From: an uncultured Oscillospiraceae bacterium
GTDB lineage: Bacteria; Bacillota_A; Clostridia; Oscillospirales; Oscillospiraceae
NCBI GenBank assembly: GCA_934561335.1
Contig: CAKTGD010000076.1
Location: 1-7,769, forward strand
Length of the DNA stretch: 7,769 nt
Direction of reading: 5' to 3'
Both the position numbers and the translations under genes were made by a program. Numbering within the stretch: position 1 is the first letter of the stretch; the number at the start of each line of letters is the position of its first letter. Below, piece by piece: positions 1-5,842 of the stretch. Below the pieces are notes generated by a model. That model had not been told where the DNA came from and did not search any database. It saw nothing but the letters and a program-made list of their open reading frames with translations.

Positions 1-287
1 ACAAGGAGCGCGGCTCCACCACCTGCCTGGGCCAGACCTTTACCGTGACGCTGGAGGTCATGGAGACCAAGAACGGCACCGAGGAGACCCAGACCTATAA
101 GATTCCTGTTCCCAAAAACATGGATGGCGTGACCATCAATATCCCAGGCTATCTGGCCGGACTGCCTGAGGAGGCATATCTGTCCGAGTTTGTGGCGGCA
201 CCTTCTGCTGAAACAGAGGACACCACCGGCGGCGACGACACATCGCTCCCCGGCGAGGGCGACGATCTGATCCCCTCTGACATGTAA
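1..287 (+). CDS. Unidentified protein, C-terminal end only (5' truncated by window edge)
   Basis: The reading frame is open from base 3 to the TAA at 285-287, which is followed at once by a second TAA, so 94 residues of the C-terminus are visible. An in-frame GTG at 45 has no ribosome binding site in front of it, and the frame continues upstream of it, so the real start is taken to lie outside the window. The visible part starts with a probable beta-strand region (TCLGQTFTVTLEVMET, then ETQTYKIPVPKNMDGVTINIPGY). It ends in a low-complexity acidic Ser/Thr/Gly tail (ETEDTTGGDDTSLPGEGDDLIPSDM). No catalytic motif or membrane segment is visible. Such acidic tails are common on secreted or surface proteins of Gram-positive bacteria, but this is only a hint. 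I do not recognise the family. A stem-loop follows the stop codons. Confidence 0.7.
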   Translation, partial: KERGSTTCLGQTFTVTLEVMETKNGTEETQTYKIPVPKNMDGVTINIPGYLAGLPEEAYLSEFVAAPSAETEDTTGGDDTSLPGEGDDLIPSDM

Positions 288-297
288 TAAATGGTTT

Positions 298-334
298 TGA
301 TACAGCCCGTGCGGTCAAAGCATGGGCTGTATCA
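298..334 (+). terminator. Stem-loop after the first gene, possible terminator
   Basis: Arms 298-311 and 321-334 pair over 14 positions (one G-T wobble) around a 9-base loop. The core is GATACAGCCC / GGGCTGTATC. It starts 10 bases after the first TAA of the upstream gene. No T-run follows the right arm, so it is not a textbook intrinsic terminator. It may act as a weak terminator, a 3'-end stabiliser, or with Rho. Confidence 0.5.
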
Positions 335-386
335 GCCGTTGGACATTGTCGGGATTTGAAATTGGAGAGAATTTGAGCATTTTGAC

Positions 387-392
387 AGGAGG
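387..392 (+). promoter_or_regulatory. Ribosome binding site of pepD
   Basis: A perfect AGGAGG lies 8 bases before the ATG at 401, which fixes the start of the dipeptidase. No convincing -35/-10 pair is visible between the preceding stem-loop and this site, so the gene may be transcribed by read-through or from a non-consensus promoter. Confidence 0.85.
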
Positions 393-400
393 TAATCCCT

Positions 401-1849
401 ATGGCTGTTTTATCCGGATTGAAACCTGAAAAGGTGTTTGCGTATTTTGAAAAGCTGTGCTCTGTGCCGCATGGCAGCGGCAACACCAAGATCATCAGCG
501 ACATGTGCGTGGACTTTGCCAAGGAGCTGGGGCTGCGTTACCGGCAGGAGCCGTGCAACAATGTGATCATCTGGAAAGATGCATCCGCCGGTTATGAAAA
601 TGCGGCGCCCATTATTTTGCAGGGCCACATTGATATGGTTTGCGCCAAGACGGATGACTGTACCAAGGATATGGCTGTTGAGGGTCTTGACCTGAAAACG
701 GATGGCGAGTGGGTCTGGGCGGATAAGACATCGCTGGGCGGCGACAACTGTATCGCTGTGGCTATGATCCTGGCGGTGCTTTCCGATGAAACGCTGGCCC
801 ACCCGCCCATTGAGGCAGTCTTTACCGTGGATGAAGAGGTCGGTATGGACGGTGCTTTTGCGCTGGACTGCTCGGATCTGAAGGGTAAGAAGCTCTTGAA
901 TCTGGACTCTGAGCTTGAGGGTGTGTTCACCGTTTCCTGTGCCGGCGGCCTGCGCTCTGAGTGCTGCATTCCCGGGACGATGGAACCGGTGGAGGGTATG
1001 ACGGGCTACGCGGTCACGATTTCCGGATTGCAGGGCGGCCATTCCGGCGCCGACATTCATCTGGGCCGGGCCAACGCCAACCAGCAGATGGGCCGCGTGC
1101 TGTTCGACGCCATGAAGCGCTTCCCCGGCCTGCGGCTGGCGGCGGCTCAGGGCGGACAGTTTGACAACGTGATCTGCTCGCGCTGTGATACGGTGGTAGT
1201 TGTTCCGTCTGGCAGTGAGGCGGCATTTGAAGAATTCATCCGCACCTACGACGCGGTTTTGAAAAACGAATATGCCGGCTGTGATGACGGCATTGCCCTC
1301 TCCTGTGCTGCGGCGGAGGTGAGCGCTGCCGTCAGCGCGGCGGCAACCTCCACCATGCTGCATGTGCTGTTGGTGCTGCCTCAGGGCGTGCAGGCCATGA
1401 ATGTGGATTTTCCCGGTCTGGTGCAGACATCGCTGAACATGGGCGTGCTGCGGCTGAAAGAGGACGGTCTGCATGTAACGTTTTCCATCCGCTCCTGCAT
1501 CACCTCTCAAAAGGAGATGCTGGCCCGGCGGGTACGCGCCATTGTGGAGTTTGCCGGCGGCACGGTGACAGAGCGCGGCAATTATCCCGGCTGGCAGTAT
1601 GAACGTCAGTCTCAGTTCCGGGAGATGGTACTGGCGGCCTACCGCGATCTGACCGGCAAGGAAGGCGTGGTAGAGGCGACCCACGGCGGTTTGGAGTGTG
1701 GGTTGCTGATAGAAAAGATTCCCGGTCTGGACGCAATTTCCATGGGACCGGAGCTGCACGACGTTCACTCTGTCCGGGAGCGGCTGAATGTTCCTTCAAC
1801 CGAACGGGTATATGAGTTGCTGTGCGAGGCGCTGAAGCGCAGCAAGTAA
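401..1849 (+). CDS. pepD: Aminoacyl-histidine dipeptidase (PepD, peptidase family M20C)
   Basis: A cytosolic di-zinc dipeptidase that cleaves Xaa-His and a broad range of other dipeptides, releasing amino acids from imported peptides. At 482 residues it matches the family length (E. coli PepD is about 485). The active-site set is complete: H76 and D78 in GHIDMV, the bridging D115 in SLGGDN, E145/E146 in TVDEEVG, D169 in LNLDSELEG, and H456 in ELHDVHS. These line up with known PepD metal ligands and catalytic residues at an offset of 4-5. The lid/dimerisation insert runs from about residue 180 to 390 and carries GGHSGADI (H214), and THGGLECGLL lies at 427-436. There is no signal peptide. The residue after D115-N116 is Cys, where Gly is usual in my recollection (GADNG). 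The AGGAGG site supports the ATG start, and the strong hairpin just after the stop indicates that the transcript ends here. Confidence 0.95.
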   Translation: MAVLSGLKPEKVFAYFEKLCSVPHGSGNTKIISDMCVDFAKELGLRYRQEPCNNVIIWKDASAGYENAAPIILQGHIDMVCAKTDDCTKDMAVEGLDLKTDGEWVWADKTSLGGDNCIAVAMILAVLSDETLAHPPIEAVFTVDEEVGMDGAFALDCSDLKGKKLLNLDSELEGVFTVSCAGGLRSECCIPGTMEPVEGMTGYAVTISGLQGGHSGADIHLGRANANQQMGRVLFDAMKRFPGLRLAAAQGGQFDNVICSRCDTVVVVPSGSEAAFEEFIRTYDAVLKNEYAGCDDGIALSCAAAEVSAAVSAAATSTMLHVLLVLPQGVQAMNVDFPGLVQTSLNMGVLRLKEDGLHVTFSIRSCITSQKEMLARRVRAIVEFAGGTVTERGNYPGWQYERQSQFREMVLAAYRDLTGKEGVVEATHGGLECGLLIEKIPGLDAISMGPELHDVHSVRERLNVPSTERVYELLCEALKRSK

Positions 1850-1851
1850 GC

Positions 1852-1892
1852 GTAAAAGAAGAGGAGGGCAGTAAGCCCTCCTCTTCTTTTAC
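1852..1892 (+). terminator. Rho-independent terminator of pepD, probably bidirectional
   Basis: A perfect 18-bp inverted repeat (arms 1852-1869 and 1875-1892) with a 5-base loop AGTAA begins 3 bases after the pepD stop. The stem core is GAGGAGGGC / GCCCTCCTC. The T-rich part (TTCTTTTAC, then TTCGTTTT) continues from the base of the stem, and the matching A-rich left arm would work in the opposite direction. Confidence 0.92.
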
Positions 1893-2101
1893 TTCGTTTT
1901 GCAACTTTAACACCCTTTTGCTGCAAAAAGTGCAGGAATAGCATCATATTCAAAAAGCGGGAATTGCGGGAAAAAGAAGAAATAGCTGTCGAGAAAACGG
2001 GAAATGCGTACATTTTGCCGCACAAAAACAGGGAGAGAGGATAGCGGGTAACGGGGGAGTGAGAGAGCGAAAAACAAAAATGAATTTTTTAAAGGCGGGA
2101 C
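1893..2101. other. Non-coding, purine-rich intergenic stretch upstream of the TRAP operon
   Basis: No supportable gene lies here on either strand. The + strand is rich in A and G runs (for example GGGAGAGAGGA and GGGGGAGTGAGAGAG around 2030-2070). A small interrupted palindrome TTTTGC-T-GCAAAA lies at 1916-1928. The TRAP operon promoter starts at the end of the stretch. Upstream regulator sites could lie here, but I recognise none. Confidence 0.5.
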
Positions 2102-2130
2102 TTGCAAAATTGAACGAATGAGTGTATAAT
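2102..2130 (+). promoter_or_regulatory. Sigma-A promoter of the TRAP-TAXI operon
   Basis: The -35 TTGCAA (2102-2107) and perfect -10 TATAAT (2125-2130) are separated by exactly 17 bases. The predicted transcription start is near 2137, giving a leader of about 57 bases before the ATG at 2194. The leader has only a short GCCGCGGC palindrome at 2151-2158 and no riboswitch that I recognise. Confidence 0.85.
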
Positions 2131-2176
2131 ACGTCCAGCAAAGCAATCCTGCCGCGGCATGCGGTAATAACACAAC

Positions 2177-2182
2177 GAGGAG
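2177..2182 (+). promoter_or_regulatory. Ribosome binding site of the TAXI binding protein
   Basis: GAGGAG lies 11 bases before ATG 2194. It selects this ATG over the longer in-frame extension beginning at 2122, because that extension starts upstream of the predicted transcription start. The ATG also places a perfect lipoprotein signal at the N-terminus. Confidence 0.8.
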
Positions 2183-2193
2183 AACGACATCTG

Positions 2194-3198
2194 ATGAAAA
2201 AATTTCTTGCACTGATGCTGGCGCTGGTTATGGCGCTGAGTCTGGTTGCTTGCGGCGGCAATAGCAGCAGCGGCAGCAGCAATACCCCTGTGGAGCGGAC
2301 CGATACCACTACGGTGGCTGTGGGCGCTGTGATTCTGGCCCGGGACGATGTGGCCGAGGCTGACGTCTACAATTTTGTGGCCGATATTTTTGACAACGCC
2401 GCCGATCTGGTCAGCAGCCATGCCAAATACGGCGAGCTGAGCGTGGAGTACGGCGCTTCTATCACCTCTGTGCCCTATCATCCCGGCGCTGCCAAGTATT
2501 TTTCCGAAAAGGGCTTTGAGGTGGCTTCCGTCAAGGAAGGCGCCGGCAGCGGTGCTTCCCGCGATTTGCGCTTTGTCACCGGCAATGAGTCCGGCACCTA
2601 CTATGCGTTTGGCTCCGTTCTCGCCCAGCATGCCACCAACAACGCCGGTGTAAAGGTGGTTGGTCTGGTGGGCAACGGCTCTCAGGGCAATGTGCAGGAG
2701 CTGGTGGACGGCACCGCGGATTTGGCATTCTGCCAGTCCGATGTAATGGCCTATGCCTATAATGGTACCAATCTGTTCGAGACCAAGATGGAGGGCTTTT
2801 CCACGGTGGCCGCACTCTACATGGAGCAGGTGCAGATCGTTACCACCAATCCTGAGATCAAAACGGTAGCCGATCTGGCCGGGAAATCCGTGTCCATCGG
2901 TTCCCCCGGCTCCGGCGTGTACTTTAATGCCATCGATGTGCTGGGTGCCTATGGCCTGAGCGAGAATGACATCAAGCCCACCTATCAGTCCTTCGGCGAC
3001 AGCGCCGACGCCCTGAAGAACGGACAGATTGATGCCGCCTTCATTGTGGCCGGTGCACCCACCACCGCTGTGACAGATCTGGCAACCACCAAGGACACCT
3101 ATCTGGTCAGCCTGGATGACGAGCATGTGGAGCAGCTGCTGGCCACCTCTGACTACTACAGCAAGACAGTGATCGCCAAGGACGTATACTTTGGCTGA
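2194..3198 (+). CDS. TAXI-type TRAP transporter substrate-binding lipoprotein with circularly permuted segment order
   Basis: This 334-residue extracytoplasmic lipoprotein should capture a small solute and deliver it to the permease encoded next. A type II signal peptide covers residues 1-19 with lipobox LVAC (lipidated C20), followed by a Ser/Gly linker to about residue 35. Residues 36-110 (TDTTTVAVGAVILARDD, ADVYNFVADIFDNA, VPYHPGAAKYFSEKG) match what is normally the C-terminal part of TAXI proteins, such as the Thermus glutamate-binding member (TPTVAVQAMLIAS..., PLHPGAERFYKEAG). Residues 111-123 are a short linker (ASVKEGAGSGASR). Residues 124-334 match the usual N-terminal and middle parts: LRFVTGNESGTYYAFG, GSQGNVQELVDGTADLAFCQSD, AALYMEQVQIV, IKTVADLAGKSVSIGSPGSG, then YYSKTVIAKDVYFG at the very end. 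Each segment occurs once, so this is a reordering and not a truncation. The comparison is from memory of the family. The gene is first in an operon with the permease. The substrate cannot be read from sequence; glutamate or other carboxylates are known for relatives. Confidence 0.9.
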   Translation: MKKFLALMLALVMALSLVACGGNSSSGSSNTPVERTDTTTVAVGAVILARDDVAEADVYNFVADIFDNAADLVSSHAKYGELSVEYGASITSVPYHPGAAKYFSEKGFEVASVKEGAGSGASRDLRFVTGNESGTYYAFGSVLAQHATNNAGVKVVGLVGNGSQGNVQELVDGTADLAFCQSDVMAYAYNGTNLFETKMEGFSTVAALYMEQVQIVTTNPEIKTVADLAGKSVSIGSPGSGVYFNAIDVLGAYGLSENDIKPTYQSFGDSADALKNGQIDAAFIVAGAPTTAVTDLATTKDTYLVSLDDEHVEQLLATSDYYSKTVIAKDVYFG

Positions 3199-3220
3199 GA
3201 TATAGCCTGAATTCTTGAGA

Positions 3221-3268
3221 TGATGCGAGACTACGGCGGGTCAACCTGCCGTAGTCCTCGCTGTATCA
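3221..3268 (+). promoter_or_regulatory. Intercistronic stem-loop between binding protein and permease
   Basis: The core stem is 12 bp, 3229-3240 with 3245-3256, around a TCAA loop and with one G-T wobble (GACTACGGCGGG / CCTGCCGTAGTC). An alternative pairing with one bulged base extends it with GCGAG / CTCGC (3225-3229 and 3257-3261), and TGAT / ATCA can pair further out. No T-run follows. Its position between a binding-protein gene and its permease suggests an mRNA-stabilising or partially terminating element that keeps the binding protein in excess. Confidence 0.7.
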
Positions 3269-3279
3269 TTCCGAAAACG

Positions 3280-3284
3280 AGGAG
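3280..3284 (+). promoter_or_regulatory. Ribosome binding site of the TRAP permease
   Basis: AGGAG lies 9 bases before ATG 3294, downstream of the intercistronic hairpin and not covered by it. It supports ATG 3294 as the permease start. Confidence 0.8.
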
Positions 3285-3293
3285 AGAAACAAA

Positions 3294-5351
3294 ATGAGTC
3301 TGCACAAGAAAAAGGTGGACACCGCGCCTGCGGCCAATGGCTCCCCTGATGCCGCTGATCTGGATGCGGTCATGCGCAAATATGACCGCGAGTCCGCCAC
3401 CCGTATCTGGGAGGGAACGCCAAAGCTGATCGTTCGGATTATCATGGCGGCTTTCGCAGTGTTCTGTATCGCAATGACCCTGTTTTCCCGCGCCATGCCG
3501 GAGATCCGCCTGACGATTTTTATGGGATGTATCCTCGTCATCGGATTTTTGACCTATCCTGCCAAAAAAGGCAGCGTCCATGTCAATTCTCTGCCGTGGT
3601 ATGATGTTGCCTTGATGGTGATCGGCGCAGGGTGCTTCTTTTATTTTGCAATCAACGCCATGACACTGGTGCGCCTTTCTACCCGCATTGAGCCGGTGCA
3701 TGTGGTGATCGGTGTGATCGGTGTGCTGGTCCTGATAGAGCTGTGCCGCCGCTGCGTGGGTGTGCCCATCCTGTGTGTGGCCGGTGCGCTGATCATCTAT
3801 GCGTTCATCAACCAGCTCAGCTACGCCGACGCGGTAAATGCTGCCACGCTGTATAACGCCCTGAAGACCATCATTTATAAGCTGTTCTATACCACCTCCG
3901 GCGTCATCGGTACGCCGATCAACGTCTGCTACACCTATATTATCCTGTTCATCATTTTCGGCGCGTTTCTGGAGCGCACCGGTATTGCCAACTTCTTTAT
4001 CAGCTTTGCCAATCGCCTTGCCGGCTGGTCCAGCGGCGGCCCGGCCAAGGTGGCGGTCATCAGCTCTGCGCTGTGCGGCATGGTGTCCGGCTCCTCTGTG
4101 GGCAACACCGTGACCACTGGCTCGTTTACCATTCCCATGATGAAAAAGACCGGCTATAAGCCGGAGTTTGCCGGCGCTGTCGAGGCGGCGGCATCTACCG
4201 GCGGACAGATCATGCCGCCGATCATGGGCGCCGCTGCGTTCCTGATGGCGGAGTACATGAAGATCCCCTATGCACAGGTGGCCGTTAAGGCGATCCTGCC
4301 TGCCATTTTGTACTTTACCGGCATATTCATTGCCGTCCATCTGGAGGCAAAAAAGCTGGGACTGAAGGGTATTCCCCGTGAGCAGCTGCCCAAGTGGAAG
4401 CTTCTGGCTCGGGACTGCTACCTGATTATCCCGCTGATCCTGCTGGTGTGGCTGGTGTCCTCCGGCAGCAAGACCATGTCCCATTCCGCTGCCTATTCCA
4501 TTCTGGCGGCCATTGCGGTGGGTTTTGTCAACTTCTTCCTGCAGGGAAAGCGGGGCGATGAGGACAGCGCGCCGCAGAGCACCGGAAAAGCGCTGGGCAG
4601 CGCGGCCAAGCGGTCTTTCTCCTCTGCGGTGGATTCGCTGGAGGCAGGCGCTCGCGGCGCCATCACTGTGGCGGTGGCCTGCGGCATGGCCGGAATCATT
4701 GCCGGGTGCATCACGGTAACCGGCCTTGCCTCTATCCTCATCAACGCGATCGTGCAGCTGGCGGGCAATGTGACCATTATCGGTCTGGTACTGACCATGC
4801 TGTGCTGCATCGTGCTGGGTATGGGCGTACCCACTACTGCCAACTACTGTATTATGGCCTCCACCTGCGCGCCGATTCTGATTCAGCTGAATTTCCCGGT
4901 GGTGGCGGCGCACTTCTTTGTGTTCTACTTCGGCATTGTGGCAGATATTACGCCGCCTGTGGCGCTGGCAGCCTATGCAGGCTCTGCCATTGCCAAGTCT
5001 GACCCCATGAAAACCGGAATCAACGCCACAAAGCTGGCCATCGCGGCGTTCATCGTCCCCTATATCTTTGCCTACAGTCCGGCGCTGCTGTTTGAAAATA
5101 TCTCCGGATGGTGGGAGGTAGCGCAGATCTGTGTTAGCGCGCTGCTGGGAATTTTCGGCATTGCCGCAGCGCTGAATGGCCATCTGTTTAAGAAAATCCC
5201 ATGGTTCCTGCGATTTGTATTAGTGGGCGGCGGCCTGTGTATGATGATTCCCGGCACGTTAACCGATGTAATCGGACTGGTGCTGGTGGGCGCGGTTATT
5301 GCCGTGCAGCATTTTGCCGCCAAGCGGCAGATAGTTCCTATTGTTGAATAA
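3294..5351 (+). CDS. TRAP transporter fused permease subunit (DctQM-type, TAXI-associated)
   Basis: A 685-residue inner-membrane permease that should move the solute delivered by the preceding lipoprotein, driven by a Na+ or H+ gradient. Length fits the 4TM/12TM TRAP fusion family. After about 45 hydrophilic residues come hydrophobic helices at roughly 45-65, 71-88, 103-122, 136-150 and 155-172 (the DctQ-like part). The DctM part follows from about 205. Its signature segments are visible: GMVSGSSVGNTVTTGSFTIP (262-281), EAAASTGGQIMPPIMGAAAF (297-316), and the second-half repeat GMGVPTTANYCIMASTCAPI (509-528) with FGIVADITPPVALAAYAGSA (546-565). The paired SGSSVGNT and GVPTTANY segments mark the two inverted halves of the elevator-type transport domain. 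A charged cytosolic loop lies near 415-450, and further hydrophobic segments (about 607-672) extend past the DctM core. No frameshift or missing motif is seen. The operon context (95 bases after the binding protein) supports a complete TAXI system. The coupling ion cannot be decided from sequence. Confidence 0.95.
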   Translation: MSLHKKKVDTAPAANGSPDAADLDAVMRKYDRESATRIWEGTPKLIVRIIMAAFAVFCIAMTLFSRAMPEIRLTIFMGCILVIGFLTYPAKKGSVHVNSLPWYDVALMVIGAGCFFYFAINAMTLVRLSTRIEPVHVVIGVIGVLVLIELCRRCVGVPILCVAGALIIYAFINQLSYADAVNAATLYNALKTIIYKLFYTTSGVIGTPINVCYTYIILFIIFGAFLERTGIANFFISFANRLAGWSSGGPAKVAVISSALCGMVSGSSVGNTVTTGSFTIPMMKKTGYKPEFAGAVEAAASTGGQIMPPIMGAAAFLMAEYMKIPYAQVAVKAILPAILYFTGIFIAVHLEAKKLGLKGIPREQLPKWKLLARDCYLIIPLILLVWLVSSGSKTMSHSAAYSILAAIAVGFVNFFLQGKRGDEDSAPQSTGKALGSAAKRSFSSAVDSLEAGARGAITVAVACGMAGIIAGCITVTGLASILINAIVQLAGNVTIIGLVLTMLCCIVLGMGVPTTANYCIMASTCAPILIQLNFPVVAAHFFVFYFGIVADITPPVALAAYAGSAIAKSDPMKTGINATKLAIAAFIVPYIFAYSPALLFENISGWWEVAQICVSALLGIFGIAAALNGHLFKKIPWFLRFVLVGGGLCMMIPGTLTDVIGLVLVGAVIAVQHFAAKRQIVPIVE

Positions 5352-5363
5352 TTCTCCTTTCTG

Positions 5364-5404
5364 AACAGCAAGCCCACTGCCATCTTGGCAGCGGGCTTGC
5401 TGTT
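5364..5404 (+). terminator. Terminator of the TRAP-TAXI operon
   Basis: Arms 5364-5382 and 5386-5404 pair over 19 positions with a single A-C mismatch and a 3-base loop. The GC core is AGCAAGCCC / GGGCTTGCT. It starts 12 bases after the permease stop. The right arm ends in CTGTTT, which gives only a short T-run, so termination may be partial, but the position and stability fit an operon end. Confidence 0.82.
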
Positions 5405-5754
5405 TGCAGAGTAGGCGAATGCAACTGGAAATTTGTAAAAAATGACAAATTTGTAAAATAATGACTGAGAAGAGAATTGAGAAAGAAAAACGTTGGTTTT
5501 GTAAAAAATGCATGAAATATGGCGGCAAAAACTTTCATTACAGCGGAAAACATTATTGAAAAATATTCTTATGGAAGAAATAAGCGAATCTTATATAAAA
5601 AGAAAGACACTTTTTTGACAAAAAAATGTGGTAATATTGCAATTTACCGTGCTGAAGGCGATTATATGAATTGTTTATCGATAAATTGTTTTTGTATAAA
5701 ATGACAGTGCACATCATACTATTTTTTATGCAGGTTGAAAAAAAGTGTGAAAAC
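5405..5754. other. AT-rich non-coding region upstream of hppA
   Basis: No supportable gene. Composition changes sharply from the GC-rich genes to A/T-rich sequence. A possible 61-codon frame from ATG 5519 has no ribosome binding site and no recognisable product, so it is not called. The stretch contains repeated TTTGTAAAA motifs near its start and a 12-base palindrome TTTATCGATAAA at 5674-5685. It also holds a perfect -35 box TTGACA at 5615-5620 with only a poor -10 (TGCAAT, 5638-5643) 17 bases on. It is best read as a regulatory region for the pyrophosphatase gene, possibly with more than one promoter. Confidence 0.55.
5429..5465. repeat. Tandem 18/19-base direct repeat containing an inverted repeat (operator-like)
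   Basis: Two adjacent copies, AAATTTGTAAAAAATGAC (5429-5446) and AAATTTGTAAAATAATGAC (5447-5465), differ by one inserted T. Across the junction AAATTTGT (5429-5436) and ACAAATTT (5445-5452) form a perfect 8-bp inverted repeat with an 8-base spacer, as expected for a dimeric regulator site. A shorter third copy, TTTGTAAAAAATG, lies at 5498-5510. Confidence 0.6.
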
Positions 5755-5783
5755 TTGACGAGGAAAGTACATCTTTTTATAAT
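5755..5783 (+). promoter_or_regulatory. Sigma-A promoter of hppA
   Basis: The -35 TTGACG (5755-5760) and perfect -10 TATAAT (5778-5783) are separated by exactly 17 bases in AT-rich surroundings. The predicted start is near 5790, leaving a leader of about 53 bases before ATG 5843. Confidence 0.85.
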
Positions 5784-5807
5784 AACATTTGGAACAAAAT
5801 ACAAAAA

Positions 5808-5826
5808 TCCCCCTAAAGAAGGGGGA
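5808..5826 (+). promoter_or_regulatory. Small GC hairpin in the hppA leader next to the ribosome binding site
   Basis: TCCCCC (5808-5813) pairs with GGGGGA (5821-5826) around a 7-base loop. It occupies most of a GGGGGAGG purine stretch that could serve as a distant ribosome binding site. A second site, AGAGG at 5831-5835 and 7 bases before the ATG, stays free. The hairpin may tune translation or protect the 5' end; no T-run follows, so it is not a terminator. Confidence 0.5.
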
Positions 5827-5830
5827 GGAA

Positions 5831-5835
5831 AGAGG
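5831..5835 (+). promoter_or_regulatory. Ribosome binding site of hppA
   Basis: AGAGG with 7 bases to ATG 5843 fixes the start. The resulting N-terminus [20 protein letters not shown] is the first membrane helix expected for this family. Confidence 0.7.
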
Positions 5836-5842
5836 AAAACGC

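Noticed and set aside
298..334. Standard Rho-independent terminator
   Set aside because: The stem is good but no T-run follows, so it is listed only as a possible terminator.
410..1768. 452-codon open frame on the minus strand opposite pepD
   Set aside because: Shadow of pepD codon bias. The product is rich in His, Gln, Arg and Gly without domains, and the + strand gene has a complete active site and RBS.
2122..2193. Upstream in-frame extension of the TAXI protein
   Set aside because: It starts before the predicted transcription start and would hide the signal peptide. ATG 2194 has an RBS and places the lipobox correctly.
2089..3126. 345-codon minus-strand open frame opposite the TAXI gene
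   Set aside because: Antisense shadow with low-complexity His/Gly content; it also runs through the + strand promoter region.
2194..3198. Explanation of the TAXI protein as a C-terminally truncated pseudogene
   Set aside because: The supposedly missing C-terminal segment is present at the front, in frame, behind an intact signal peptide, and the motifs are conserved.
3231..5183. 650-codon open frame on the minus strand opposite the TRAP permease
   Set aside because: The composition (His/Gln/Arg/Asp/Gly-rich, no hydrophobic segments or motifs) is that of an antisense shadow, and the + strand encodes an intact TRAP permease.
5429..5512. Possible CRISPR-like array
   Set aside because: Repeats are only 18-19 bases, two are directly adjacent with no spacer, and the third is partial; this fits regulator sites better.
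5519..5704. 61-codon + strand frame in the AT-rich region
   Set aside because: No ribosome binding site, lysine-rich composition expected by chance in AT-rich DNA, and no recognisable motif.
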